DNA from: Ascaris suum
Taxonomy: Eukaryota > Nematoda > Chromadorea > Rhabditida > Ascarididae
Reading direction: 5' to 3'
DNA length: 64,000 bases
Assembly: GCA_013433145.1 (NCBI GenBank)
Contig: CM024175.1
Coordinates: 9,160,516 to 9,224,515, forward strand
Numbering within the stretch: the stretch's first letter is position 1; the number at the start of each line of letters is the position of its first letter. The translations under genes and the position numbers were made by a program. Of the stretch, positions 40,708 to 59,054 are shown piece after piece. Under the pieces are notes generated by a model. That model made no database searches. It saw only the letters and a program-made list of their open reading frames with translations, and had not been told where the DNA came from.

Positions 40708-42380
40708 AAAAGAGGAATAACACCTTGCGCAATCATTGAACAATAATCGGAAATAAACTTAAAAGAAACAATGAATTCTAGAACCTACCTGATAGGCGGA
40801 AAAAAGTGTAATAAACTTAGCAAAACCTAACAAACTGCTAATGAATTTTAATAGAGAAGAATGAAGAACGAAACAATCTTCTACTATGGTGTATTCATAA
40901 ACCATTGGTAGCCTTATCTTTTATCCTCTTCATATCGGAAAAATTTCATTACCAAAAAAAAAATCACCTAAAGAATTAAACCTGAGAAATATACAACTTT
41001 ATGATAGTGCTAATAATTTTTTATTACCCCCACAAAAAAAATTTACCCTTTTTTTCTGCAACACTTCTTCTTCCGACTATGAATTTTAATATGTAAATTT
41101 TTTTATCGGTTTGAAAAAAAAAGACAAATGTTGCATCGCTCATCAACAATAAAATATTCGATTAAAGAAGCGAAAAAAGTGGGGAAAAAAATGAACGGAT
41201 TATTACGAAAGAAAAAACATTTGAGCAACCTTGAAAAAAAAAAAACTCATGTGGAATGTGGGCCATCTGTCAAAAGTACAAAGTAATCATCAAGAGGTAT
41301 CTTCATATATTAAAAAAAAAACGACATCCGAAACGATTTTTGAGAAACAACTGCTCTTTGATGAAAAAAAAAACAACAACAAACAACAACAATTGATTGA
41401 TCATCCATCGAAGTATTCGATTTCCAATTCACCTTCATGAAAATGAGAAGTGAAATTCAAAACTGAATAGTTCTTTCATTTTCAATTGCAAATATATCTA
41501 ACTAGCTCAACAATAAGTAAAGAATTTCGATAAAGCGGAAGATCAGGAGAGGTAAACGATCAATGGCGATGGATCGGTTACAGGTCGACTCTGAATTAAC
41601 TCCTGCCGGAATCACAAATCCCATATTTTTTCATTCTCATCCAAAATACTTAGAAACGATATATCAGGGTCAACGAACAACGAAAAACGTTTAAAGACTC
41701 GACATTGAATGCAGAGTTCTTTTAAGATTGGTAGTGCATGGTTAGATGATGGGGAAAATTTGACTGCTACATGTGGCTCGCCTTTCAGTGGAATCGATAA
41801 CAACCGATCGGAATTAGCCTCCTGGATGAATCCCATACCTATACCTCCTTCCTTCCCGTCCATATGGATCATCGCCAGCAGGTAATACCCCAATAAGGTA
41901 TTTGTCTCCCAGATAGCTCGCTTCTCTCCATCTTCACCTCCCACTGCTTCTCGATGAGTTTCTTCGGTTCCCCACTTCATCAAAACTAGTCTACGATGAA
42001 CAACTCGCACCAGGTCACTCTGCCTCTTTCAGTGGTGAACCTTCCCCCACCCCGTTCCACTTAATTCGTTCTCCAACAAAGTTGTCTACCTGTCAATAAT
42101 CGTATATTCGTGGCATATATGAAGAGAAGCAAAAGTTATGGATCATATCAACGTACCATTGTCTAAAAAAAAGGTAGAAAAACCCAATCTAACATTCTAA
42201 TGGTTTGTTGATAAAAGCACTTTACAATGAACATTATTATGACAGTAAAATGCCACTTACTTTCCACCAATTTTTCGAATCATCAAGCAGCTTGAGACGT
42301 TCGTTCTTTTTTATTGTTAGTTCTTGATCTTCTTGAGCCGTATAGTCGTATTTCACTACCACATAAATATCGTCACTCAT
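29440..42380 (-). CDS. nck-1: NCK adaptor protein (SH3-SH3-SH3-SH2), complete, 10 exons
   Basis: Minus-strand exons: 42261-42380 (ATG), 36892-37044, 35591-35695, 34840-34971, 34100-34215, 32946-33016, 31842-31945, 30916-31046, 30349-30496 and 29440-29646 (TGA). Joined they give 428 residues; vertebrate NCK1 is 377. SH3-1 (about 5-57) has [16 protein letters not shown] and [10 protein letters not shown]3-2 (about 132-184) has [18 protein letters not shown] and [10 protein letters not shown]3-3 (about 211-267) has [19 protein letters not shown] and [10 protein letters not shown]2 (about 329-425) has [16 protein letters not shown] with the phosphotyrosine-binding Arg at 355, and [11 protein letters not shown] binds phosphotyrosine proteins through SH2 and proline-rich actin regulators (WASP/PAK pathways) through SH3, working at the inner face of the membrane. 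Intron 1 is over 5 kb. The exon 5 donor is uncertain: GTACAA at 34107 is the better site but breaks the frame, so GTTTTT at 34099 is used here. Confidence 0.95.
32512..32540 (+). repeat. C-rich tract followed by (CA)n
   Basis: A CCTCCCCC-type tract runs into a short CACACA repeat inside NCK intron 6. It explains the Pro/His-rich open frame that spans it. Confidence 0.8.
37621..37870. repeat. AT-rich degenerate minisatellite
   Basis: About 250 bases in NCK intron 1 consist almost only of A and T with scattered C, repeating variants of AATAATTAAATATTAAAC. The copies are imperfect, so a single unit cannot be fixed. Nothing coding is present. Confidence 0.7.
39498..39511 (+). repeat. Poly-C homopolymer followed by CCT repeats
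   Basis: Fourteen C are followed by CTTCCCTCCTCCTCC in NCK intron 1. Confidence 0.85.
40629..40705. repeat. (TA)n microsatellite, about 77 bp
   Basis: A pure alternating AT tract in NCK intron 1. It is self-complementary and creates artificial Tyr-Ile open frames on both strands. Confidence 0.97.
41612..42010 (-). other. 132-codon open frame in NCK intron 1, unassigned
   Basis: This frame starts with ATG and stays open for 132 codons on the NCK strand, in DNA with more G and C than the intron around it. Residues include [16 protein letters not shown] and [14 protein letters not shown]. No domain is recognised. If expressed it would be a nested single-exon gene or an alternative NCK 5' exon. 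No suitable donor or acceptor joins it to an NCK exon in frame. It could equally be a relic of an inserted element or chance. Confidence 0.2.
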
Positions 42381-44278
42381 TTCGTTCGATATGCAAATCG
42401 AGAAGATGTGAAGTCGTAAGAATATCAAATGAAAAATATTCCTATAAACGGGCAATGAGTTGGCCGATTACGGCCCCAATACTTCAGAAACCTGCAAATG
42501 GGATATTGATTCAGTACATCCAACATGAAATGTTAATGAGTATGCATCACTACGTAAGAATTTGACACGACGCCGACCTATCAAATTAAAAGAGAGGAAA
42601 TTAGTCGCGCAGAAGAAATTGAAAGCTGCGATAGTAGAGAGCTTTTTTCAAGCTAACAAACTCTTCTTCTTTCGTTATTCATTTCTACTCTCCCTATCCG
42701 TATCAAAAATATTTCAGTGTGTTGCAGCTAGAGGTGAGGTAGTGGAGCGGTGATATTCTGCAAAGATAATAGGGGCAGACGACTGTCCATTGTAGAAATG
42801 AAATTTCTGAATATGGAAAGTGCAATGAAAATGAAATACGACAAAGGAATTTTAAAACAAAACACGTAGATTTTTTTTTTCAATAATGAAGAGAGTGTAG
42901 ATTCGAAGGAAATGCATTGCTTAAACTAATCGTTGCAACTATAGATAAAATCTTCCCCTCATGCAAAATTTAGTTCATTACAAAAAAAAAACGATCCAAT
43001 ATTTGAGTACTACAATTCAAAAAAAAAAACAAACTTCATTTATTAATTTCAAAATAAACTGTATCAACTTAAGTGCATCGAAAAATTTGCATATATTCTA
43101 AATTTGCATATGTGTTTCAATATGAGAGTTAAAGAGAAAAAAAATTGTTTTTTGGAAGATTTGAAAATGGTCAATTCGAATAAAACATGAACGCATCATT
43201 GTACATACCTTTATTAGAGCATGAAAGTCGTTGACTTCAATGAATGAAGTTTTAAAAAGCGCTAATGCGCCAACCTTTTTAACACATTACTCCATTTGTT
43301 CTTTGATCGCAAAAGTGTCGAATGTGATCGCTAACAAGATGAATGCAAATTTTTTGGCATATCTTTAGCGTTAACAGCGATGTTCGAGTCCAACTTCATC
43401 CCATGCTCATTTCGATCAATAATTCGAGCTCTCTTATTTGTACGATAAAATTCAACGTTTTTTGAATATTAGATGACCCGTCGACTTAATCTGGACTGAT
43501 TATGCAAACGAACTCCTAAAGGAGTCCGATTCCGGAGTCGACCATCACTAATGTCTAGACGTTTTTTAAATCCAACTGGAAAAGAGGATGAATAGAAAGC
43601 GAACATGATATTTGCATATTTACATCCAGTATACATAAAACAATCTTTCCAGCTCTAACATTATGCAAATAACAGCGTGATTAAACCATTCGCAGCTCTT
43701 GGAAACGTGGTACTTCAAATATGAACAACTTTAATTCCATGAATTTAAATTGGTGAGTATATCAACTCTATGTCTTCAAATCGTTCTTTATATATGGTAC
43801 TTTGAAAAATTATACCTTCGCTAGGTAATTGAGATGTAAAAGTCCAGAAATCTTTGCAGTAAATTCCTCATGAATCGAAAATCCCTTAACGTGAATATAA
43901 AGCAAATTGTAATGTGAAGTTGCAACTTCACAACTTTACCTTCAATAGTTTATATGAAGTGAAAATAACCTATAAACAGGTGACAGACAGACACAGACAC
44001 AAATTAATTTTAGGTTGACGTCCACTAAAAGTTATAAAATTCATTACTTGTAGTAGTCAATACCGAAAACGACAATAAAATTTTGCAATTCGAATCATCA
44101 TATAAATAAAATCAAACGAAAAGCATGAAATGAAAATAAGAATAAGAGCCCAGAATATTACGTGCAAAGTAATCATAATTCAACTTGAATTGAAATATAT
44201 TCACTAATATAAAAACTCACTCAAATTTTTGAAATAATTATAGCATTTCAAATGAGGAAATTCAAAATTCAAAACTAG
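42381..44278. other. Upstream region of NCK; no gene seen
   Basis: The sequence before the NCK ATG has no clear trans-splice acceptor within 50 bases, so the 5' UTR or another leader exon probably extends further. No TATA-like element can be singled out. The rest is AT-rich and non-coding. Confidence 0.4.
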
Positions 44279-44292
44279 AAAGAAAGAAAGAA

Positions 44293-44352
<60 letters not shown>
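44279..44352 (+). repeat. (GA)n microsatellite, about 74 bp
   Basis: AAAG repeats pass into a pure GA tract. The purine strand is the plus strand. Confidence 0.95.
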
Positions 44353-50506
<6,154 letters not shown>

Positions 50507-51056
50507 ATGTTTAGCGACAGCTTACCGATGGCGAAGTGAAAAATCGCGCGAACAATGAACTGTTAGACACTCTTTCGAAAAAGGAAGTATGGATCTTAAA
50601 CGGATATCGCCATCATGGGTCTGATAATAAATATTATTATCGTCACTATAAAATCGAGGAGAAAGTGAATAAGTCAATGAAAGTATAAAAAATTATTGAA
50701 AAAAGTTGTCAATTAAATCTTCTAAATCAAGAAATATGATACGCACATAGGACTGCGCGAATTGTTTTATTTATTTCATTACAACACTGATTTTCAACGA
50801 TATTATGCGATATTTACTCTACTTTATCTCCCAAATATCGCCTCGATATGTGGGTATACATACGTTTGGACATTCGATCCTTCGGTATATTTCGCAAATA
50901 TTGCAATAAAAATTCAATTTAAATTAGAATATAGAGCACAATTTCGGTGTATGTGTCTTTTTGTATCTAATCATTACAATATTTGATTAAGAAATTATTC
51001 CTCCTGCCCTAAAATATTATCAATGATAATATTTCAACAACTTTTTCACTCCTTCA

Positions 51057-51739
51057 ATGCATATTCGAGGAGTTCGACAATATTTCTTCAAGACCCTTAA
51101 ATTAAAGTCGAACAGCGATAATAACATATTGATTAGTGAATTTGTTGCAAAACGGAAAATATCATTTCAAGAAATTTATGAACTGAAAGCATCATCTGAT
51201 AAGAAAATTTATGCACGTATTGCAATTAGAAATGGACATTATTACTGCTTATGTCTTATAATCCTACAACAAAGCAATATTCCATATTTCAACTCTACAC
51301 ATTTAAATTTCAATTCCGGCATGCTTTCAAATATTTCTCCGGGGAAAGGTGGGTAAGGAGACTTCAAATATTACAACCATTCAGAACCTGTGACTTAATA
51401 GAATCTATTTTGATATATGCATCATACTTACATCTTTACCGTGGTACATTCAAGTGTTTAAAGGGTGGGAATACAATTCATTTTGAGCATCTGCCATATT
51501 TGAACCGAAGCCTTATTTTCTGCTACACAATAATGGCTAGTTTAATAGATGCACAGATTGAAAGAAGCGGAAGTAAATATCAAATATCATACAATTTAAC
51601 TCTGCAAAATAAAATAGCTACAGAGTATGAATTTTCGAATGTAGCCGTTCCTCCCCTTATAAGCTCTTCAAAGCAAAATCAGGATATATATCGAGCTCTT
51701 ACGTACCGGTGCCCAGATAAAATCAAAAATTGGGGGTAA
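51057..51739 (+). other. Two overlapping open frames, unassigned
   Basis: A 99-codon frame (51057-51356) and a 162-codon frame in another register (51251-51739) overlap. Together they cover 680 bases, long for AT-rich non-coding DNA. The second contains RTCDLIESILIYASYLHL and ends in YRCPDKIKNWG. No domain is recognised. A GTGGGTAAG donor-like site lies in the overlap near 51349. The pair could be a frameshifted relic of an ORF, exons of an unknown gene, or chance. Confidence 0.2.
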
Positions 51740-54119
51740 ATTATCGATAACGGCCATTCAAACGTCAACATGACTCTATGAGTAGATCAAATAGATGCGA
51801 CGCAGAAATATTACATATGCGTACTCGAATACCGTCGTAAAACGAGACGAAAACCGGATCTATTGACTCATAATGCCGATTTAAATGGACGTTATATTCA
51901 CATGTGCCAGAAATAATGACAATATTTCAGCACTTAAAAGAAAAAAAAAACTTCAAAATCATATAATGCAATCATTCTTTATGATCTTTAATTAGTAGGA
52001 ATCACTAATATTATATTGAGAGGAATTACTCATCGAAAGATTCACTAAAGTACCTCTTTTATTATATTAAATTAAAAGCATTGTAAAATATACCTCATAC
52101 TTAGCATATAAATTAATTCCCAACAGGAAATACGAAATCAATATTATACTACCAATCATTTATTAACTTATCATTACCTATAAATTCAATTGATAAGGAT
52201 AAGTTGCACAATAGCATAAAAGAATCGCATATTTTATCAACAAATTCGAATCAGATTTATTCTTTTTAGTTCGATAATGTAATTTCCACTTGAAAAGAAA
52301 GCCTAACATCTATAAATATCACATTCTGTGAAAGAAAAACCCCATGGCTATTAATAAATGGATACTGATTTTTGAAAAAAAAAAGCATTTCCCAATCAAT
52401 CCGATAAAATATTCAATGCAAATTTCTGTTTTTCTCACATTATGAAGGATAAACAAAATCCACCAACAAAAATAAGACGAACGTAATTAAAGATAAATGA
52501 AAGAGAATGTTTTCTGTCTACGAATTATTTGTACACTCTATTGAACTGGTGATTTCGTTCGCAAAATTCTCAAGTCAATAAAATTTGCATTTTAAATAAC
52601 ATTCGAATTTCTAATAGTAATTCCTGAATTAAAAGTTTGCGATGTACTCAAAAACATTGGTTGTTCTCATTGTTGCTTAATCAACTCAGAGATAACAAAT
52701 GTACTGTACTCCGGGAGATCGATAGGTGAAGATGAACCTCGGCGCACATTCACTTACGCATTAAATTAGCGTTCATAGCATCTTGCGCTTGTTCATTTCC
52801 CATACAGTGATTTGATCAACGTTAAAAAGATCGATCGAAGTATTCAGCCTGGGTTCTACGTCTAGAAGAAGCGGTCGAAGTGTGCCCATAATAATATACG
52901 CATTTTCTTCTTAGCAACAACAGACCAGTACGACGCCGTTGTTTGTTAAGAATAGCTCTAAATGACTCATTCAATTGCTCCGATAGCCTGAGGGGCTCTT
53001 TTACCTGTCGCTTCAATGAAGGTAATAAAATGAAAGGATAGGCAAATATTAGTGCAGGTAATTTCAAAATAATTCACTGCCATATTTGGTTGTGTCTAAC
53101 ATTCAACGAATGGAAACTGCGGAAATGAGTCTTTATTGGTGTTTGTTCTTCTTTTCAATCCATCGACAAGTGACTAAAATTAACGTGAATAATGCTAATT
53201 TCCTTGCCAATAAAAACTACTCGAAACATTGTTTAATATGGTTGAAAATTTCGCAATGAATAATTTAAAAATTTTGAACTTTTTTTTTCGTTATTTCCAT
53301 AGGTTTTATTTGTATTCATTACTGCTCTTTCTCAAAGCAATCGTCCGATACTACGAATTCTTTGTCCATCTCTCACGTTTCACTTATAGAAAGGAAGTGC
53401 AAATATATGTATATTTTGAGATGTAAATACATAAAAAAAACGGTTGTAAATATCACTCAAAGAATTTAAATCATTTGAAAATTTTCGCACATTAAAGTAG
53501 ACAGCGTTTTATTGCTTTAGAATTATTCAGCATCATATAATCAAAAAAGTATGATTTATTCAACGAATATTTTACGAATTTAATAAATATAAACCATCAG
53601 AAGAGATAATAGTTAAGCAAATTTCTAGAAGATTTTCTACAAGAGAATATTATTAACAAATATCATTTATTTTTATCTAGAACATTAACGCTTTTAAAGT
53701 TTCACTTTTATTTTAATAAAAAGCGTTCCTATATTAAAAACCTCTAAAATTGCTAATAAAATCTATATAGTATTTAATTTTCATAATTTCTAATGGTTTT
53801 ATTTATTCCGCTTTTTAGTAGCCTAATAAATACTCAGTTTATTTCAAATACTAGCATAATACAACGTAATATATATTCAAAAATTTTCTAAAGTATCAAA
53901 CGTCGCCTGAAATACACAGTGATACTTACACAGCAGAAATTTTATGATATGAGCATTACTGATGACGCATAAATTAGAACTAGTAACCGCATTTCGAAAG
54001 AAGGGAACCACAAAAGCTGTTCTCCTTAAGGGGCTAATCTTCTTTTGTATAATAGGCACGGAAAATAAAAATAAATGAAAAACAAGCAAGCAATAAGTTT
54101 CGTTTTTGATTAGCAAACT
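51740..54119. other. AT-rich region without a recognised gene
   Basis: Nothing supported on either strand. A minus-strand frame of 81 codons at 52822-53067 contains LNESFRAILNKQRRR in slightly GC-richer DNA, but it has no clear splice context and no family match. Confidence 0.4.
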
Positions 54120-54713
54120 GGTGTGAATGCGCCCAAGCTCTATGCAGTACAGAAATTGCATCAATGAAACATTTCCTTTGCGTGATAACCTCTGTAACTC
54201 GGCCGCGCACTTCTCCATGCAGACCACAATGATGTCCTCAGGTAGGAGATGAGATGATATTTTCCAAGTTTTTCTGAGGACAACAATGGCTTAGAATGAT
54301 GCTCAGGTGAGCGAAAGAGAAAGAAAAAACGAAGAAAAGAATGAAGTGGAGAGTTGGAGAGTTGAAGATGGGAACAAGGGGAAAGGGGATGCGGGTGCGA
54401 AAAGAAGGTAACACAAAAGCAACAAATCAATGACAATTGAAGGCTATCAACAACACCGTAAAATTGATGGAATTTGAATTACAGATACCTCACATGTTCA
54501 AATGAGCACGTGTGGCCGCCTAGTCTGAAAACGATGAAAGTTTCTTCAGAAAGGTGCTAGGTTTCTTCAGTGTACCTTCAACACGGTGCCAGTGGCCGTT
54601 AGCGAGAGTTAACTCAAAGCAAACGGCGAAAGCATCGGCACCACAAAATATATCAGAAGGCGCTCCTCGCACATGTCGCACGTACTCACTTTGCAAGTAT
54701 TGACGTATATGGA
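54120..54713 (-). CDS. Three phase-matched exons of an unrecognised gene (partial)
   Basis: On the minus strand three exons join in frame. The first, 54576-54713, follows a CTTAAG acceptor and reads GAPSDIFCGADAFAVCFEL and NGHWHRVE; it ends at GTACAC. The second, 54489-54519, is 31 bases long (GGHTCSFEHV) and lies after a 56-base intron. The third starts at 54273 after a TCCTCAG acceptor, reads HLLPEDIIVVCMEKCAAEL, and runs to at least about 54120. Its 3' limit is unclear, because the frame stays open into AT-rich DNA down to 53877. The region is clearly GC-richer than its surroundings, and phase agrees at both junctions. I cannot name the family. Either this is the 3' half of a gene whose other exons lie further upstream on the minus strand, or it is a degraded one. 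The acceptor of the 31-base exon (GACTAG) is not ideal. Confidence 0.5.
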
Positions 54714-57700
54714 CTTAAGGGAAGCATGTACTTGACGAAAGAAAAATTCAAAAAAAAAAATTCAAGTGATGCTCGCCAATGATCGTTTTTTTTTTCAATT
54801 TGGAATTTTTCTAAACGAAGAAAATAAAATCCATTTTTTCGATTAAAGAAAAATATACTGACTCGAAAAATGATTAAAAAAGTAAAACGATTCGTTTGAG
54901 AAATAGAAAAGCACCGAGAATATCTTTCCTGTAAGCAACAATAAAATTGAGAACAAAACAAAACCGCATTTCCTTTATGCTTGGAAAAAAAGTGCTAAGA
55001 ATATGAAAAAAAAACGGTATGAAATCTAATTTTTTTCTCACTTATATCGAAGATGAGAAAAATAAAGGGAAACGAAAACGGTGAAAATAAACAAAAACGA
55101 TGAAAAGTTAAAAATAAACCAAAATGGAAACCGTACGCAACTGCAGTTAAAAATACGACTTTAACAACACATTTAAATGATGAAGCGTGTTAATCAAGCT
55201 ATTATGAGTGATTCAACTGTTCGTATTAATCTTCCAAAAAAAAAAATTCATTTTTCTGCAATTGGTTGAAATATTCATGAAAATTTTTGCATACTTTGAA
55301 ATGGCTATTATGCATAGTTAATTTCTCAGTGAGGTCTTCAACGATGACAGCTGATATGGGGTAACATATTGTGTGGATTAACCTATGGTGTATACCACCG
55401 AAATCAATAACTTAATCTTCAGTGGTTCCCTAACCGAAATTAGATTAGTGAACAAACCGCGAAAGGGTTCGACATAATGTGCTTTGCAAAAAAAGAATAT
55501 GCAAAAGTGCATGAAAAACGAAACCAGTAGACTGTAGACCTAAAGGAAATATTTTCAAATGATGATCGATGATTGAAATAAGGAAACCAACTACTAGAGG
55601 CCATAATAAGATTTTCAAGTAATTTCCTCGGCTACTTTGTATTTCGTGCCATTACTCTCTAATTGTATCTTAGAACTTTTTATGACATATCAAGTTTTAC
55701 GCATGAATGTTTTCCCAGCGAATAATCTTTCCAACGAAATATCGCTGATCATATTCGGCAATATTTGAATCAATCCTACAAATTCGATCCGTCGAAAGGA
55801 ATTTTTTTTGGAATCTCTTAGAAAATCAAGCACTATTCGAACTAAGAGACAAAAACATGGAGATGTGGAAGGGATTTGATAAGGAGAATTGAAAAAAAAA
55901 AATTCCCTAGCAAATGATGAATACGAAAATGATGTGTGACAAGCTAGAAAACGCAAATAATTTACAAATCGCCAAACAACGATACGTATTACCATATGGA
56001 AATTACTTTGTTATTTTAAAGCTACAATTATTCATCTTTCGCGAATATAGATGAAGAAACATTCCTTAGCGAAATTCAACTCAACTTTATCAACTTTTAT
56101 TCAATATTTACCCATCATAAGTTGCATGTTCAAAGCAATAAACTCATAAATATAGCATACGATTATATCACAATAATGAATACTCTCTAAACTGAACAAA
56201 CAAGTGACCGCATTCTAAACAATCGTAATTACGCTTGAGAGGAAATGTTGAGCAAACTGCAATCGATACACACACCCGCATGGACTCGTCAAGTGAAGAT
56301 ACCAATTAAATATGAGGCAATGAGCTGCGCTTAGATGTTTCATTGCAGTATTCGCGGAAATAATTGCGAGGTAAGCATGAAATTCGACAAATTTTCTTTC
56401 AAAAATTAAATACATTAAAATGAAGCGAATAAATTTTATGCAAAAGTAAAGTGAACACATTTTAGAGTAACGCTGAAGTAAATACACCTGAAAGTTTAAG
56501 TCAATCAAATCACAGGTAAGTAATAAGAAATAACGAACAATCATGGATGCATAGTTTCTTTCAGGATCTACTATGAGGTAATATTGGAGCAAAGTTATTT
56601 ATTTAGAAGGGTGAGTTGTTGATGTCTCTTTTTCTTGTGATCGACAAAAAATGATGGTGATCCTTCGACTCCAAAAATATGAATAGACAAAATGGCAACA
56701 TGCTTGAATTCCCCTTCCTCATCCTTTGTCCAACAATTTCAAATTCATAAATTCTCTTTAAATGTGAAATTTTTTCTTTACTAAGGAAAACTTTTCTTTG
56801 TTCTCTTCATTAATATTTTCCAACCTATAGTGATGCCCAATCTGACAAAGTTTTCAAAATAAACATCACGCTAAAGAATATTTAAATCGCAAATGCAAAA
56901 AGAATTAAAATAAAAATATCAAATAAGTTTGCGAAATTGACAGATGCAAGGAGGTGGAATCGATAAGAAGGGTAGCATATCGAGCTTTTAAAATTATTTT
57001 CTGCTTCATGGATTCGCCCACTAAAACTCCCAGAAAATAAGGATATTTCGGGACCCATACTCGATAAGAAATGGATTTCGTTATATCAAGTAATCAAGAA
57101 AAAATGAGTCAATAATTAGAAACTTCATAAGCGGATAGAATAACTATATGAAATTTTGTCAATCATCAATGCTATTAGTAAAAATAAATCTTTTATTGCG
57201 GATTCTAATACTGCTAATAAAATCAATAAGAAAATGAAAAGGAGCATAAAGAAAAACGGCAAAAGATATAAATGTGACGGATGGTTTCGATAATTTATTT
57301 CTCTGAAGTAATGCTATGAAGCTACCTCTGAGAGGAAGAGAAAAATGCATGAAATATTTGTCATAGATATCCGAATAATGAGCGATTGTCACTGCTCTCT
57401 TCCTAATAAATCAAACTCACATACCGCCTCATAAATGCACAAATATATGATCCAATATGCATTCTTCAACTGATACACTAGAGATGCGTTTGAAGAAACG
57501 GGAGGTTAAGTAACGAATAGGGGAATGGGACGAGGAAGGAAAGGGGGGGGGGGGGGGGGGGAGAGGAGGGAGCAGGACGATTGATTATTCATTCAAATAA
57601 CTCGCCGTTAGGAAACGTTTGCATCTAAATTTTATCATATTTGAGAAGAATTTCTATCTCTATCTATTATTTCTGTTCTTTGCTAAATTTTTGAGCGTGA

Positions 57701-58312
57701 GAAAGCAGAGGAAAAAGCCTACATTAGCCGTAGCTTTTGAAACATTTTCATTCGGCGATAATAATATCGAGGAGTAACATTCGGCCATATTGCTATTGAG
57801 GAGTAATCATACCGACTATTATTTCATTGAAAACTAGATTTTGAGCATTTTTATGCAATAATATTCAAAACGATACCCATCGAATTTTTCACGAAAATAG
57901 GATCAAAAAGAAGACTCAAATGTAAGCATTACTTAGTAATTTTTAACGAGATTAAAATGCAAAATATTGCCCTAAAAGTGAAACAGTAAAACCCAACAAT
58001 ATATAAAAATTGCTGAATTTATGATGTATATTTTTGAAAAAAAAATTGCAGTTTTCAATTGTTACTGTTGTAAAAATCATCTCAGGTTTAATGAAACAAA
58101 ACTACATTTGCTTTGGGAACAACTTGCAACATTTGCACAGTTTCAGATAAAATGCAATAAACATATTGCATTCATGATTTGCTTTTGCAATGCAAAGTTA
58201 CAAGTAAAATTATTGCAATGTATTAAAAACTCAAAGGATTATTTGCTTTCCAAATGCGAAGGAAAAAAGAGGGAATGTGATCGACCAATACGTGGGAACG
58301 TATATCACTTAC
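54714..58312. other. AT-rich stretch, possible long intron
   Basis: If the exons on either side belong to one minus-strand gene, this is intron with missing exons. No further exon could be supported. A 22-base interval at 56354-56375 has a TTGCAG acceptor and GTAAGC donor on the plus strand, too short to judge. Confidence 0.35.
57543..57561 (+). repeat. Poly-G homopolymer, 19 bases
   Basis: Nineteen G in a row are followed by GAGAGGAGGG. The plus strand could form a G-quadruplex. The exact length may be affected by sequencing error. Confidence 0.92.
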
Positions 58313-58372
58313 GCTAATGGTTTCCCATATGTCTATTAATCGTTGAAGTTTTTCGCTAACACGATCAGGTGT
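58313..58372 (-). CDS. 60-base internal exon of an unrecognised gene
   Basis: On the minus strand a CTTTAG acceptor and a consensus GTAAGT donor enclose exactly 20 codons. Only one of three frames is open, reading TPDRVSEKLQRLIDIWETIS. It looks like an amphipathic helix, of the kind seen at the end of CID-type or VHS-type helical domains, but that is too short to assign. It may belong to the same minus-strand gene as the exons at 54120-54713. Its phase 0 end does not fit their phase 1 start, so at least one more exon must lie between. Confidence 0.45.
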
Positions 58373-59054
58373 CTAAAGGTATATTGCATCTCACTTAATC
58401 ATTAGATTCTACTGACAGTGTGGTTATAAGTTCATATAGGTTTCATTATATATAACTGCTGTCATGTAAAACCAACCTCATATTCTTCTATCGATATTCA
58501 CACAGGCTTATGTCACCTATACGATCGATAACCTATACAACCTCTACAATCACACAGCCCTTATCCCTGTATTCTCCATCTCTATATGTTAATAACCAAT
58601 GATCAACTACTCTTACTGATGAATGATAAAGAATGATATAAATGATGTGCTGCGTTATAGTGTTTCATGAATACTTCAACTATACTCTTTGTTAACATTA
58701 GAGTACAACTGACTCTAGCGAAAAAAAAAGCGTAAGTTTTGTGGAAAATAATTGGAGTAAGAGATTGAGAGATGAAAGATTGTGTTAAGGTGGTTATGAG
58801 GCAGAAGTCCAAATGAGGGTATACTAACAACGGAAAGTCTACCCGATGACGACAGCTGCACGGCCTTCACGCACCGCTATACATATCGCGTTACCATCAA
58901 ATTCAACATCACATATTCACATTCTCGCATTCGATCTGCACATATATTGCGCATATACAAAGTGCAAACAAATTCACTATGCAAATTAATGAACGCGAAC
59001 ATTCAGTGTTACTTAATTAGAACAAGGATGAGTATTTTTGATGAGCAATGAAAA
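58373..59054. other. Mostly non-coding; one coding-like minus patch
   Basis: At about 58846-58912 a minus-strand frame reads FDGNAICIAVREGRAAVVIG in GC-richer DNA and ends at a GTAGAC donor-like site. No good acceptor precedes it. It may be another exon of the unnamed minus-strand gene. The remainder shows nothing. Confidence 0.25.

Noticed and set aside
40428..40743. Tyr-Ile repeat frames on the minus strand
   Set aside because: Translation of the (TA)n tract at 40629-40705.
56215..56592. 125-codon minus-strand frame
   Set aside because: Hydrophobic, AT-driven, no acceptor or donor at sensible positions.
58021..58317. 98-codon Cys-rich plus-strand frame
   Set aside because: AT-driven with no motif, and its end overlaps the donor of a better-supported minus-strand exon.
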